Source: WJMT01 sp964445575 (lineage in GTDB: Bacteria > Acidobacteriota > Aminicenantia > Aminicenantales > Aminicenantaceae). Taken from it: a stretch of 7,675 nt of DNA. Below the pieces are notes generated by a model. That model made no database searches, was not told the origin of the DNA, and worked only from the letters and a program-made list of their open reading frames with translations. Position numbers and translations under genes: made by a program. Of the stretch, positions 1-5,933 are shown piece after piece; within the stretch, counting starts at the first letter, position 1, and every line of letters starts with the position of its first letter. The DNA lies in assembly GCA_964445575.1 (NCBI GenBank), contig CAYULB010000079.1:1-7675 (forward strand), given 5' to 3'.

Positions 1-171
1 TCATTTAACCCGACTTATTCAAAAAAATGGCGATGTTTTCATTATTAATTTATTTTCAGCGATAGGCAAGATTTTTTCATAAAAGCAGTCATGGTAAATG
101 GAAAATAATGGAGATCAAAACAAGGTAAACGGGTATCACGGGACTGTTTTTTAAAATAATTTAAAAAAAAT

Positions 172-193
172 TAAAAAAGTTATTGAAAAACGT
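172..193 (+). repeat. 22-nt direct repeat, left copy (pairs with 7623-7644)
   Basis: This stretch matches 7623-7644 at 20 of 22 positions. The shared parts are TAAAAAAG, then TATTGAAA, then ACGT, with one differing base between each pair of blocks. The left copy contains the -35 element and the left arm of the 183-199 palindrome. Both copies are A-rich, so chance is not excluded. Confidence 0.4.
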
Positions 194-199
194 TTTCAA
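183..199. promoter_or_regulatory. 17-bp inverted repeat over the -35 (candidate operator)
   Basis: TTGAAAAACGTTTTCAA has perfect 7-bp arms, TTGAAAA (183-189) and TTTTCAA (193-199), around a 3-nt centre ACG. It covers the -35 hexamer, so a bound protein would block RNA polymerase. The adjacent ArsR protein is the natural candidate, giving autoregulation that releases the operon when its signal appears. The sequence also resembles LacI/CcpA-type operators (TTGAAAACGTTTTCA-like), so another regulator is possible. Confidence 0.5.
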
Positions 200-211
200 A
201 TATAATATAAG
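183..211 (+). promoter_or_regulatory. Probable sigma-70-type promoter of arsR and the operon
   Basis: A -35-like TTGAAA (183-188, 5/6 to TTGACA) and a -10-like TATAAG (206-211, 5/6 to TATAAT) are separated by exactly 17 nt. Transcription would start near 218, leaving a leader of about 38 nt before the arsR ATG. No other promoter of this quality was found upstream of any gene in the window, so it may drive the whole block. The surrounding DNA is very AT-rich, so chance matches to the -10 are easy; the correct spacing and the overlapping inverted repeats raise the likelihood. Confidence 0.55.
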
Positions 212-224
212 TTTATCTTTATAT
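205..224. promoter_or_regulatory. Inverted repeat over the -10 (second candidate operator)
   Basis: Arms ATATAA (205-210) and TTATAT (219-224) are separated by 8 nt and overlap the -10 hexamer. A direct copy of ATATAAG (205-211) recurs at 229-235, and TTATATAA (227-234) is an 8-bp perfect palindrome. These are AT-only motifs in AT-rich DNA and so are weaker evidence than the 183-199 repeat, but their position between -10 and start codon is where ArsR-family operators commonly sit. Confidence 0.3.
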
Positions 225-255
225 GTTTATATAAGGATATATTAATTTACTTGTC

Positions 256-516
256 ATGAAAAGAGAAAAGCAGGCTCAAATTTTTAAAGCTCTTGCCCAT
301 CCCACCAGGCTAATCATTGTAGAAAAACTACTGGAAGGGGAAAGATGCGTCAATGACATCAAAGATCTTTTTGACGTCACCCAACCCAATATTTCCCAGC
401 ATCTAAATATTTTAAAGTACTCCGGGATTGTTGACTTCCGCAAAAAAGGCAACCTGCGCTGTTATTTCTTAAAAGACAGCGAGAAAATGAAAAAAATAAT
501 TCAAGCTATAAGATGA
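256..516 (+). CDS. ArsR-family winged-helix transcriptional regulator
   Basis: An 86-aa protein that is nearly all one ArsR-type winged helix-turn-helix domain. ALAHPTRLIIVEKLLEG (residues 12-28) is the family signature. TQPNISQHLNILKYSGIV (42-59) is the recognition helix, and RKKGNLRCYFL (62-72) is the beta-wing. It is shorter than usual (about 95-120 aa) and ends soon after the wing. The classical metal site ELCVCDL is replaced by ERCVNDI, leaving one cysteine there (C31). The only other cysteine is C69 in the wing, so an arsenic/cadmium site of the usual kind is unlikely. A thiol or persulfide sensor, in the spirit of SqrR/BigR, is plausible next to DsrE/TusA, but those proteins place their second cysteine in the last helix, so this is inference. 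The start is the ATG at 256; its ribosome-binding site is poor (AAGG at 233-236 lies too far upstream), suggesting weak translation. It probably represses its own operon. Confidence 0.9.
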   Translation: MKREKQAQIFKALAHPTRLIIVEKLLEGERCVNDIKDLFDVTQPNISQHLNILKYSGIVDFRKKGNLRCYFLKDSEKMKKIIQAIR

Positions 517-583
517 GTATCCATTTGAATTTTTGTTCTCTCAGGCCAAAATTAAAAATTTATATATTTTATAGGAGGTTTGT

Positions 584-937
584 ATGGCTAAAGTCGCAAT
601 AACCGTTAATGGTTCAGAACCGGGAAATGTGTTTCCACCCTTCATTTTAGGGTCATCTGCTGTGGCATCAGGAGATGAAGTAATTCTTTTTTTCTGCCCA
701 GGAGGAGCTCCGGCTATGGTCAAAGGCGCCATAGAAAAAATGAAAGTCAAAGGTCTTCCTGACCTCAAGGAATTATATGAAGGATTGAGAGGCCTGGGTG
801 GGAAAATTTATGTTTGTGAACTTGCCCTGGAAGCAAAAGATTTAAAAAAAGAAGACTTCCGTGAAGGCATCGAGATCATTGGTGCCACCACATTTATTAA
901 TGAAATCAAAGACGCTACTTTGACTTTTTCATTTTAA
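584..937 (+). CDS. DsrE-family sulfur-transfer protein (soluble)
   Basis: A 117-aa protein with the DsrE/DsrF-like alpha/beta fold pattern: a beta-strand start (KVAITVNG), a second strand ending in a cysteine and glycine loop (LFFCPGGAP, C38), and the diagnostic stretch YVCELALEAKDLKKEDF then GIEIIGATTFI (residues 76-105). C78 sits where the sulfur-binding cysteine of DsrE-type proteins is found, so the expected role is binding and passing sulfane sulfur as a persulfide. There is no signal peptide or membrane segment, so it acts in the cytoplasm. DsrF and DsrH partners are not in the window; this resembles stand-alone DsrE proteins paired with TusA more than DsrEFH. An excellent AGGAGG (573-578) lies 5 nt before the ATG. 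It follows arsR by 67 nt and precedes the TusA gene by 28 nt. Partner and direction of sulfur flow cannot be read from sequence. Confidence 0.85.
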   Translation: MAKVAITVNGSEPGNVFPPFILGSSAVASGDEVILFFCPGGAPAMVKGAIEKMKVKGLPDLKELYEGLRGLGGKIYVCELALEAKDLKKEDFREGIEIIGATTFINEIKDATLTFSF

Positions 938-965
938 AATCAATAAATTTTATAAGGAGGAAAAA

Positions 966-1190
966 ATGGCACAAAAAACTCTTAATGCAATGGGACTTAA
1001 ATGCCCGCAGCCGATTCTCAAAGTCGCTTCAATGGCTCCTCAAATGCAGTCAGGAGATATCTTAGAAGTAGTGGCTGACTGCGAGTCTTTCCCTAAAGAT
1101 ATGAAAGCATGGGCAGAAAAGACTGGAAAAACTCTATTATTCTGCAATACTGACGCAGAAGGCAAACATACTGCACAAATCCAATTTTAA
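966..1190 (+). CDS. tusA: TusA-family sulfur-carrier protein
   Basis: A 74-aa protein with the TusA/SirA/YedF signature: GLKCPQPILK (residues 10-19) holds the CPxP motif with the persulfide-carrying cysteine C13. It is followed by SGDILEVVADCESFPKDMKAW (69% of the way into the fold) and EKTGKTL, the usual beta-alpha-beta pattern. A second cysteine (C38) falls in the VADC stretch where family members often have DD, and a third is near residue 59. The length is typical. TusA proteins accept sulfur as a persulfide and give it to partners such as DsrE proteins, so this gene and the preceding one are very likely a functional pair. TAAGGAGG (953-960) lies 5 nt before the ATG. It may serve sulfur dissimilation rather than tRNA thiolation, because the whole neighbourhood is redox and sulfur related; this is inference from context. 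Confidence 0.9.
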   Translation: MAQKTLNAMGLKCPQPILKVASMAPQMQSGDILEVVADCESFPKDMKAWAEKTGKTLLFCNTDAEGKHTAQIQF

Positions 1191-1227
1191 TATCCAGGTT
1201 TTTTCCAGTCTCTTACATTCATTTCAA

Positions 1228-1245
1228 GTATAAAAACGTTAATAC
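1228..1245. promoter_or_regulatory. Operator-like imperfect palindrome between tusA and mvhD
   Basis: GTATAAAAACGTTAATAC is an 18-bp imperfect palindrome: the outer 4 bp of each arm pair perfectly (GTAT/ATAC), then one mismatch, then AA/TT. It contains AAAAACGTT, the same 9-mer found in the palindrome at the arsR promoter (186-194). It sits in the largest gap after dsrE (76 nt), directly before the six-gene redox block. I see a possible -10 (TATAAA, 1229-1234) but no matching -35, and no terminator hairpin, so whether transcription starts here is open. Confidence 0.3.
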
Positions 1246-1266
1246 CAAATTGAAAAAGGAAAAAAC

Positions 1267-1692
1267 ATGGAAAAGAAATACAAACCAAATATAGTCGGTT
1301 TCTTATGCAACTGGTGCTCTTACGCTGGCGCTGATTTGGCGGGTTCTAGCAAAACAGAAGTTGATCCATCCATCTCAGTGGTTCGTGTGATGTGCTCCAG
1401 CCGGGTAAACTCTAATTTAGTGCTTTCTGCTTTTCTTTGGGGAGCTGACGGAGTGCTAGTTGCTGGGTGCCATCCTGGAGATTGCCATTATGAACAGGGA
1501 AATTATTATGCCAGAAGAAGATTTGCCCTGCTTAAAAAAATAACCAAAGTGCTGAATCTCGAACCAGACCGCCTTCAATTATCCTGGATTTCTGCATCTG
1601 AAGGAAAAAGATATGCTGAGATCGTGAACAAGATGACAAACAACATAGCCCAAAAAGGGCCCAATCCTATAAAAAGTAACCCTCAAGTCTAA
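1267..1692 (+). CDS. mvhD: MvhD/FrhD-type hydrogenase iron-sulfur subunit, copy 1
   Basis: A 141-aa protein of the MvhD (FlpD/FrhD) family, which binds a [2Fe-2S] cluster and passes electrons between a partner oxidoreductase and HdrA. Motifs in order are FLCNWCSYAGADLAG (C14, C17), VRVMCSSR (C43), GADGVLVAGCHPGDCHY (C68, C73) and the late ISASEGKRYAEIV. All five family cysteines are present. The length is that of a free-standing MvhD, unlike QmoB where this domain is fused to HdrA. AAGGA (1256-1260) lies 6 nt before the ATG. The next gene begins 17 nt after its stop. No hydrogenase genes are nearby, so here it probably docks an FrhB/FdhB-like subunit onto HdrA. A second copy of the same length (7076-7501) ends the block. 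Confidence 0.93.
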   Translation: MEKKYKPNIVGFLCNWCSYAGADLAGSSKTEVDPSISVVRVMCSSRVNSNLVLSAFLWGADGVLVAGCHPGDCHYEQGNYYARRRFALLKKITKVLNLEPDRLQLSWISASEGKRYAEIVNKMTNNIAQKGPNPIKSNPQV

Positions 1693-1709
1693 GGAAGGCC
1701 AAGAATAAA

Positions 1710-3020
1710 ATGAATAATCAAAATGTATTGATAATTGGAGCAGGTGTTGCAGGGATGGAAGCAAGCCTAATTCTGGCTGACGCTGGCCTGAAAGTGCATC
1801 TCATTGAAAAAGATTCTCTTATCGGAGGTCAGACTATTAAATTTGAGGAAGTCTACCCTAATATGGAATGCGCAACCTGTATGCTCGCTCCTAAGCAACA
1901 GGAAGTTCTCCAGCATGACAACATTACTCTCTATTTATTAAGTGAAATCAAAAAGCTGGAAGGCTCAGTAGGCCAATTCAAGGTTCAGGTCAACAAAAGG
2001 GCAAGATATGTTAACCTCATCAATTGTATCGGATGTGGAGCCTGTTACGACCCCTGCCCGGTCAGCCTTGACAACGAGTTTGAAGAAGGAATGTCTCAAA
2101 AAAAAGCCATTGCTGTAGCCTGCCCCGGAGCTCTCCCCAATGTACCTGCTATTGACCCAGAACACTGTCTTCGTTTAAACGGAAAGAAAAAAGACTGCAG
2201 TGCCTGTGAAGAAGCCTGCGGCTTTGACGCGATTGATTTCACAGATAAAGATGAAACCATAGACCTAGATGTGGGTGCCATTATTGTAGCCACTGGATTT
2301 GATCAATTTGATGTGGGCCAACTCCCTGAATTCGGATACAGAAAACACCCCAATGTCTATACTGCTATGGAGTTTGAGAGGCTTTATGCTCAGAATGGTC
2401 CCACTGGAGGAGAACTGACTTTAAGACAAGAAAAACCCATTAAGTCTGTAGGCATCATTCACTGTGTGGGACGAGAAGAAAAGGGATACTGCTCAGGAGT
2501 TTGTTGTATGTATTCAATGAAATTTGCACATTTTGTCAAAGATAAATCCCCAAAAGCAGAGGTGCATGAATTCCATACAGACCTGTGCATTCCTGGGAAA
2601 TCTCATCAAAAATTCTTTGAACACCTTGTAAGCAAAAAAATAGATTTTATCCGGTATAAAGATATCCAAGTCAACGGAAAAAATGAAAACCTTGAAATAA
2701 TCTATACTCAACACAATGGAAAAAAGAACTCCATCAAATCTGATATGATTATTCTCTCCCCTGCTTTGGCCCCCTCAGCTGGCACAAAAAACCTAGCCAA
2801 AATACTGGGAATAAGCCAAGATTCAATGGGATTTTTTTCTACTCAGGAACAGAATCTAAGTCCCATAGATTCAGAAAAAAAAGGCATTTTTATCATAGGG
2901 TGCGCTGAAAGTCCTAAAGATATTCCTGATTCAGTTTCCCAAGCTGAAGCAGCAGCGGGAAAAGTATTATCCTTCTATAGCAATGCGAATAAAACAAATG
3001 AAATTTCAATCAAGGACTAA
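1710..3020 (+). CDS. hdrA: HdrA-like flavoprotein 1 with inserted ferredoxin domain
   Basis: A 436-aa HdrA-family FAD/iron-sulfur protein. It begins directly with the FAD Rossmann motif GAGVAG (residues 10-15), so the usual N-terminal HdrA domain of about 140 aa is missing. Next come the CxxC loop CATCMLAPK (C54, C57) and the inserted ferredoxin domain with two clusters: C106/C109/C112/C116 (CIGCGACYDPCP) and C153/C163/C166/C170. The flavin domain then resumes at IIVATGFD (191-198) and includes HdrA's own four-cysteine cluster site, C252 then CSGVCC (C261, C265, C266). The protein stops after the final flavin-domain motif (IIGCAESPKDIPDSVSQAEA), so the C-terminal two-cluster ferredoxin is also absent. 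It is soluble, with no membrane segments. AAGGAAGG (1691-1698) lies 11 nt before the start. Its closest characterised parallel in size is QmoA, but QmoA as I know it lacks an inserted ferredoxin. It probably pairs with the next gene's product. Confidence 0.92.
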   Translation: MNNQNVLIIGAGVAGMEASLILADAGLKVHLIEKDSLIGGQTIKFEEVYPNMECATCMLAPKQQEVLQHDNITLYLLSEIKKLEGSVGQFKVQVNKRARYVNLINCIGCGACYDPCPVSLDNEFEEGMSQKKAIAVACPGALPNVPAIDPEHCLRLNGKKKDCSACEEACGFDAIDFTDKDETIDLDVGAIIVATGFDQFDVGQLPEFGYRKHPNVYTAMEFERLYAQNGPTGGELTLRQEKPIKSVGIIHCVGREEKGYCSGVCCMYSMKFAHFVKDKSPKAEVHEFHTDLCIPGKSHQKFFEHLVSKKIDFIRYKDIQVNGKNENLEIIYTQHNGKKNSIKSDMIILSPALAPSAGTKNLAKILGISQDSMGFFSTQEQNLSPIDSEKKGIFIIGCAESPKDIPDSVSQAEAAAGKVLSFYSNANKTNEISIKD

Positions 3021-3023
3021 AAA

Positions 3024-4715
3024 ATGAATAAAAATATCGGAGTTTATGTTTGTGAATGCGGACCAAATATCCCACAACGAATAGATATTGACAGGGTGGT
3101 TGAAGAATTATCTTCTTTAGATGAGGTAAAGATAGTTAAAAAACACTCCTTAATGTGTTCCAGCGACGGAAAGAAATTTCTTAAAGAAGAAATAGAAAGA
3201 GAAAAATTATCTCATGTAGTTGTGGCTGCCTGTTCTCCCAAAGACCATGAAAATACATTTATGAAAGTCTGCAAACAAGCTGGTATGAATCCTTATCTAT
3301 TCCATCTGGTCAATATAAGAGAACAATGCGCCTGGATGATTCCAGATAAAGAAGAAGCAACATTAAAAGCCATTAAATACATTAAAGCAGGAATTCAAAG
3401 AGTTTTGTTTCATGATCCACTTAAAAAAAAGGAACTCGAAATCAATGTCGATGTTCTGGTTATAGGAGGCGGTATTTCTGGAATCGAGGCTGGCCTAACC
3501 CTGGCGGGACCCAATAGAAAAGTCAAGATCGTAGAAAAATCAGATTCTCTAGGAGGTATGGCAAGAAAACTTTCTCAACTCCTACCTCATCAAGGTTCGG
3601 AAATCAGAGCCATAAAAGAAAAAATCGAACAGGCAGAAAACAATAAAAATATAACTATTTATACATCGAGTGAGGTGAAAGAAGTCCGTGGTTTTTTAGG
3701 TAATTTCGAAGCGGTTATTAGAAGCAATCATGGAAATGGCGGAGGAAGGGAAGAAGAAATTAAAACCGGCGCAGTGGTGCTGGCTACAGGTTTTGACTTA
3801 TTCAACCTAAAAGAAAGCCCAGTATACGGCTACGGAGAAATTGAAAATGTCGTGAGCGCTCTTGAATTTGAGGAGATGATCAGCTCTTTAAAAATTGAGT
3901 TGAAAAATGGCAGTAAGCCTAAATCTGTAGCACTTATTCACTGTGCCGGGAGGAAAGAGAAAGGTTATTGTTCCAAAATATGCTGTCTGTACAACCTAAA
4001 ATTTGCCCACTACCTTAAAGATAACTTTCCTGATATCAAGGTTAAAGAACTTTATCGTGACTTATGTCTGCCGCATAAAAAAGACCAATCTTACTTTGAC
4101 CAGGCCAAAGAAAAGGGAGTTGAGTTTGTCAGAATGGATGAAGTGGTTAAAACAAAGAAATCAGGAAATAAAATAGAAGTGGAATATAAAAATAATGACA
4201 CCAAAGATAAAGTTTCCGTAGATATGGTCGTAGTGGCTCCAGCCATAGTTCCCTCTAAAGAGACCTCCCATCTAGCTGAATTACTGAATCTCCCTTTTGA
4301 TAAATCAGGGTTTTTTAAGGAGCAGCACGAAATGCTGGATCCTGTATCTACCCCCATAGAAGGAATTTACATTTCTGGATGTGCTCTGGGTCCCAGAAAC
4401 ATACCTGAATCCATCACTCAATCACATGCCATCTCAGGGAAAATTCTCTCAAGTCTTATCCCTGGCAGAAAAATAGAACCAGAAGTCAAAGTTTCTGAAA
4501 TAAAGGAAGAGCTCTGCACAGGTTGTCAGACTTGTCTTTCTGTGTGTTTCTATGGAGCCATCAGCTATGATCTCTTCAAAGGTGTTTCCATAGTTAATGA
4601 AGCTATCTGCAGAGGCTGCGGAAATTGTGTGGGAAGCTGTCCTTCTGGAGCGATTCGTTCAAAACACTTTACTTATCCCCAGCTATACCATGAAGTCCTT
4701 GAAGCCCTGCGTTAA
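3024..4715 (+). CDS. hdrA: HdrA-like flavoprotein 2 with N- and C-terminal Fe-S domains
   Basis: A 563-aa HdrA-family protein. The N-terminal HdrA domain is complete: VYVCECGPNI (C10, C12), LMCSSDGK (C45), VVAACSPKDHENTF (C70) and NIREQCAW (98-104). The FAD motif GGGISG (148-153) and ATGFD (254-258) follow. Between them the CxxC loop is gone (the family's GG...CxxCILxPK becomes GGMARKLSQLLPHQG), and the inserted ferredoxin is replaced by about 20 residues with a glycine-rich turn (NHGNGGG). The flavin-domain cluster site is kept: C307, C316, C320, C321 (YCSKICC). The C-terminus has two [4Fe-4S] motifs, CTGCQTCLSVC (C498-C508) and CRGCGNCVGSCP (C529-C539). The start lies 3 nt after the previous stop, with CAAGGA 7 nt upstream, so the two HdrA proteins are translationally coupled and probably form a heterodimer in place of HdrA's usual homodimer. 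There is no fused MvhD domain, unlike QmoB. Confidence 0.93.
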   Translation: MNKNIGVYVCECGPNIPQRIDIDRVVEELSSLDEVKIVKKHSLMCSSDGKKFLKEEIEREKLSHVVVAACSPKDHENTFMKVCKQAGMNPYLFHLVNIREQCAWMIPDKEEATLKAIKYIKAGIQRVLFHDPLKKKELEINVDVLVIGGGISGIEAGLTLAGPNRKVKIVEKSDSLGGMARKLSQLLPHQGSEIRAIKEKIEQAENNKNITIYTSSEVKEVRGFLGNFEAVIRSNHGNGGGREEEIKTGAVVLATGFDLFNLKESPVYGYGEIENVVSALEFEEMISSLKIELKNGSKPKSVALIHCAGRKEKGYCSKICCLYNLKFAHYLKDNFPDIKVKELYRDLCLPHKKDQSYFDQAKEKGVEFVRMDEVVKTKKSGNKIEVEYKNNDTKDKVSVDMVVVAPAIVPSKETSHLAELLNLPFDKSGFFKEQHEMLDPVSTPIEGIYISGCALGPRNIPESITQSHAISGKILSSLIPGRKIEPEVKVSEIKEELCTGCQTCLSVCFYGAISYDLFKGVSIVNEAICRGCGNCVGSCPSGAIRSKHFTYPQLYHEVLEALR

Positions 4716-4744
4716 CAAATGTTGTTCCTTGCAAGGAGAAACAA

Positions 4745-5932
4745 ATGAATCATGAAAAAGAAGAAAAAGCACTTCCAGACAAAGGCAAAATTTTATCTGG
4801 AAAAAAAGACACAAAAGAAGAAGTCATCAATATTTTCAAAAAAGCCTTGGCAGAAAGTATTTTTGATGCAGTCTTGATCCCAGCTAAAGTTCCTCAAACA
4901 GATGCTTATTCCTGGATCCTGCTTCAGGATGAGACTCTGTTTGAGATGGCCGATCCACTGCCTCCTGTTATGACTGTTCAGGGTGGCAGGGCTCTCTCAA
5001 GCTTTTCAAGAAACGGAGAACTGGAACTGAAAATAGCTGCTTTGATGAGGCCCTGTGAAGTGCGAGCAGCCGTTGAGCTTTTCAAGCTGCACCAAATAGA
5101 CTTGAACAATATCACTCTCATCAGCATTGACTGTCCCGGTGCCATGCCCCTCTCAGACTATATGAGCGACCCTAAAAAAAGCACAGAATCTTTTAAACAG
5201 ATCTCAGAAAAATGGGAGAACAGCCAATCCCTAAGATCAATATGCCAAGTCTGCCAGCGGTTCAGTGTTTTAGAGGGAACCGCCTCTGACCTGCATATAG
5301 GGCTGTGGGGAGAGAAAAATAAAAAAATCATAGCCATTCCAACTTCTCAAAAGGGAAGAGAATTTTTAGAAAAACTTGGCTGGGAACCCAAAGATCCCCT
5401 TGAAGAATGGAAGTCCAAAAAAGATAAATTGGTCAAAGAAAAAATCAAAAAAAGAGATACATTCAACACAGAATGGCAGGAAAAAATAAAAAAAACAGAT
5501 GGCTTTTTTAATGAATTGAATAAATGCATCAACTGCCATAACTGCATGAATGCCTGTCCTGTATGCTACTGCCAGCAGTGCTACTTTGACTCGCCAACTT
5601 TAAATTTCAAACCTGAAATACACCTCCAAAAATCCAAAGAAAAGGGAGCTTTGAGATTTCCTTTAAACACCATGCTTTTTCATATCGGACGCATGTCACA
5701 TATGATTCTCTCATGTGTTTCCTGCGGTGCTTGCGAAGATGCTTGCCCTGTATCCCTGCCAGTGAGTCAAATCTTCAGTATGGTCGGAGATCAGACTCAG
5801 AAGGAATTTAAATACACCCCTGGAATCAGAAGAGAGGATGTTCTGCCTTTACAGGACTTTACTGAGCAAGAATTTTGTGAAGTAGAAACCCCTGATGAAT
5901 GCGAAGAAAAGACAACTGAGGAGGCCCGGTAA
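4745..5932 (+). CDS. FrhB/FdhB-like iron-sulfur flavoprotein, paralogue 1
   Basis: A 395-aa protein of the coenzyme F420 hydrogenase / formate dehydrogenase beta-subunit superfamily. The N-terminal half is FrhB/FdhB-like: GGRALSSFSR (80-89), RPCEVRAAVEL (102-112), SIDCPGAMP (127-135), then CQVCQRFS (C167, C170). A charged helical stretch (219-250) leads to two [4Fe-4S] motifs: CINCHNCMNACP (C261-C271) and CVSCGACEDACP (C324-C334). Right after the first comes an extra VCYCQQC (C274, C276, C279) that could hold another metal site. In archaeal relatives the flavin domain reduces F420; in a bacterium the partner may be NAD(P)H or another carrier, so I do not assign a substrate. It has a lysine- and glutamate-rich N-terminal extension of about 25 aa and an acidic tail that its neighbour lacks. 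AAGGAGA (4733-4739) precedes the ATG, and its stop is 1 nt from the next start. Confidence 0.85.
   Translation: MNHEKEEKALPDKGKILSGKKDTKEEVINIFKKALAESIFDAVLIPAKVPQTDAYSWILLQDETLFEMADPLPPVMTVQGGRALSSFSRNGELELKIAALMRPCEVRAAVELFKLHQIDLNNITLISIDCPGAMPLSDYMSDPKKSTESFKQISEKWENSQSLRSICQVCQRFSVLEGTASDLHIGLWGEKNKKIIAIPTSQKGREFLEKLGWEPKDPLEEWKSKKDKLVKEKIKKRDTFNTEWQEKIKKTDGFFNELNKCINCHNCMNACPVCYCQQCYFDSPTLNFKPEIHLQKSKEKGALRFPLNTMLFHIGRMSHMILSCVSCGACEDACPVSLPVSQIFSMVGDQTQKEFKYTPGIRREDVLPLQDFTEQEFCEVETPDECEEKTTEEAR
5917..5924 (+). promoter_or_regulatory. Ribosome-binding site fixing the start of FrhB/FdhB-like 2
   Basis: TGAGGAGG ends 9 nt before the ATG at 5934. An upstream in-frame ATG at 5895 would add 13 basic residues (MNAKKRQLRRPGK) read from within the previous gene and has no Shine-Dalgarno. 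The 5934 start is therefore preferred. The site lies inside the last codons of the upstream gene, supporting coupled translation. Confidence 0.85.
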
Positions 5933-5933
5933 A

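Noticed and set aside
1..182. End of an upstream gene or a structured RNA in the first 182 bases
   Set aside because: All forward frames are broken by stops within a few dozen bases, and I found no stable hairpin or conserved RNA motif. The first 15 codons are open in frame 1, but that is too short to call.
525..568. Separate promoter for dsrE in the arsR-dsrE gap (TTGAAT at 525-530, TATATT at 563-568)
   Set aside because: The two hexamers are 32 nt apart, and no acceptable -10 lies 16-18 nt after TTGAAT; the best is CAAAAT. The gap is more simply a transcribed spacer.
541..768. Reverse-strand open frame of 75 codons over the DsrE gene
   Set aside because: It lies antisense to a clear DsrE-family gene with an excellent ribosome-binding site, and its translation shows no recognisable domain. 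The other reverse frames (for example 1579-1764, 1965-2165, 2096-2293, 2514-2714, 4091-4357, 5347-5547, 6645-6851) are shadows for the same reason.
1710..4715. The HdrA pair as QmoA and QmoB of the Qmo complex
   Set aside because: The first protein has an inserted ferredoxin, the second lacks the fused MvhD domain expected in QmoB, there is no membrane subunit QmoC, and no aprAB genes are adjacent.
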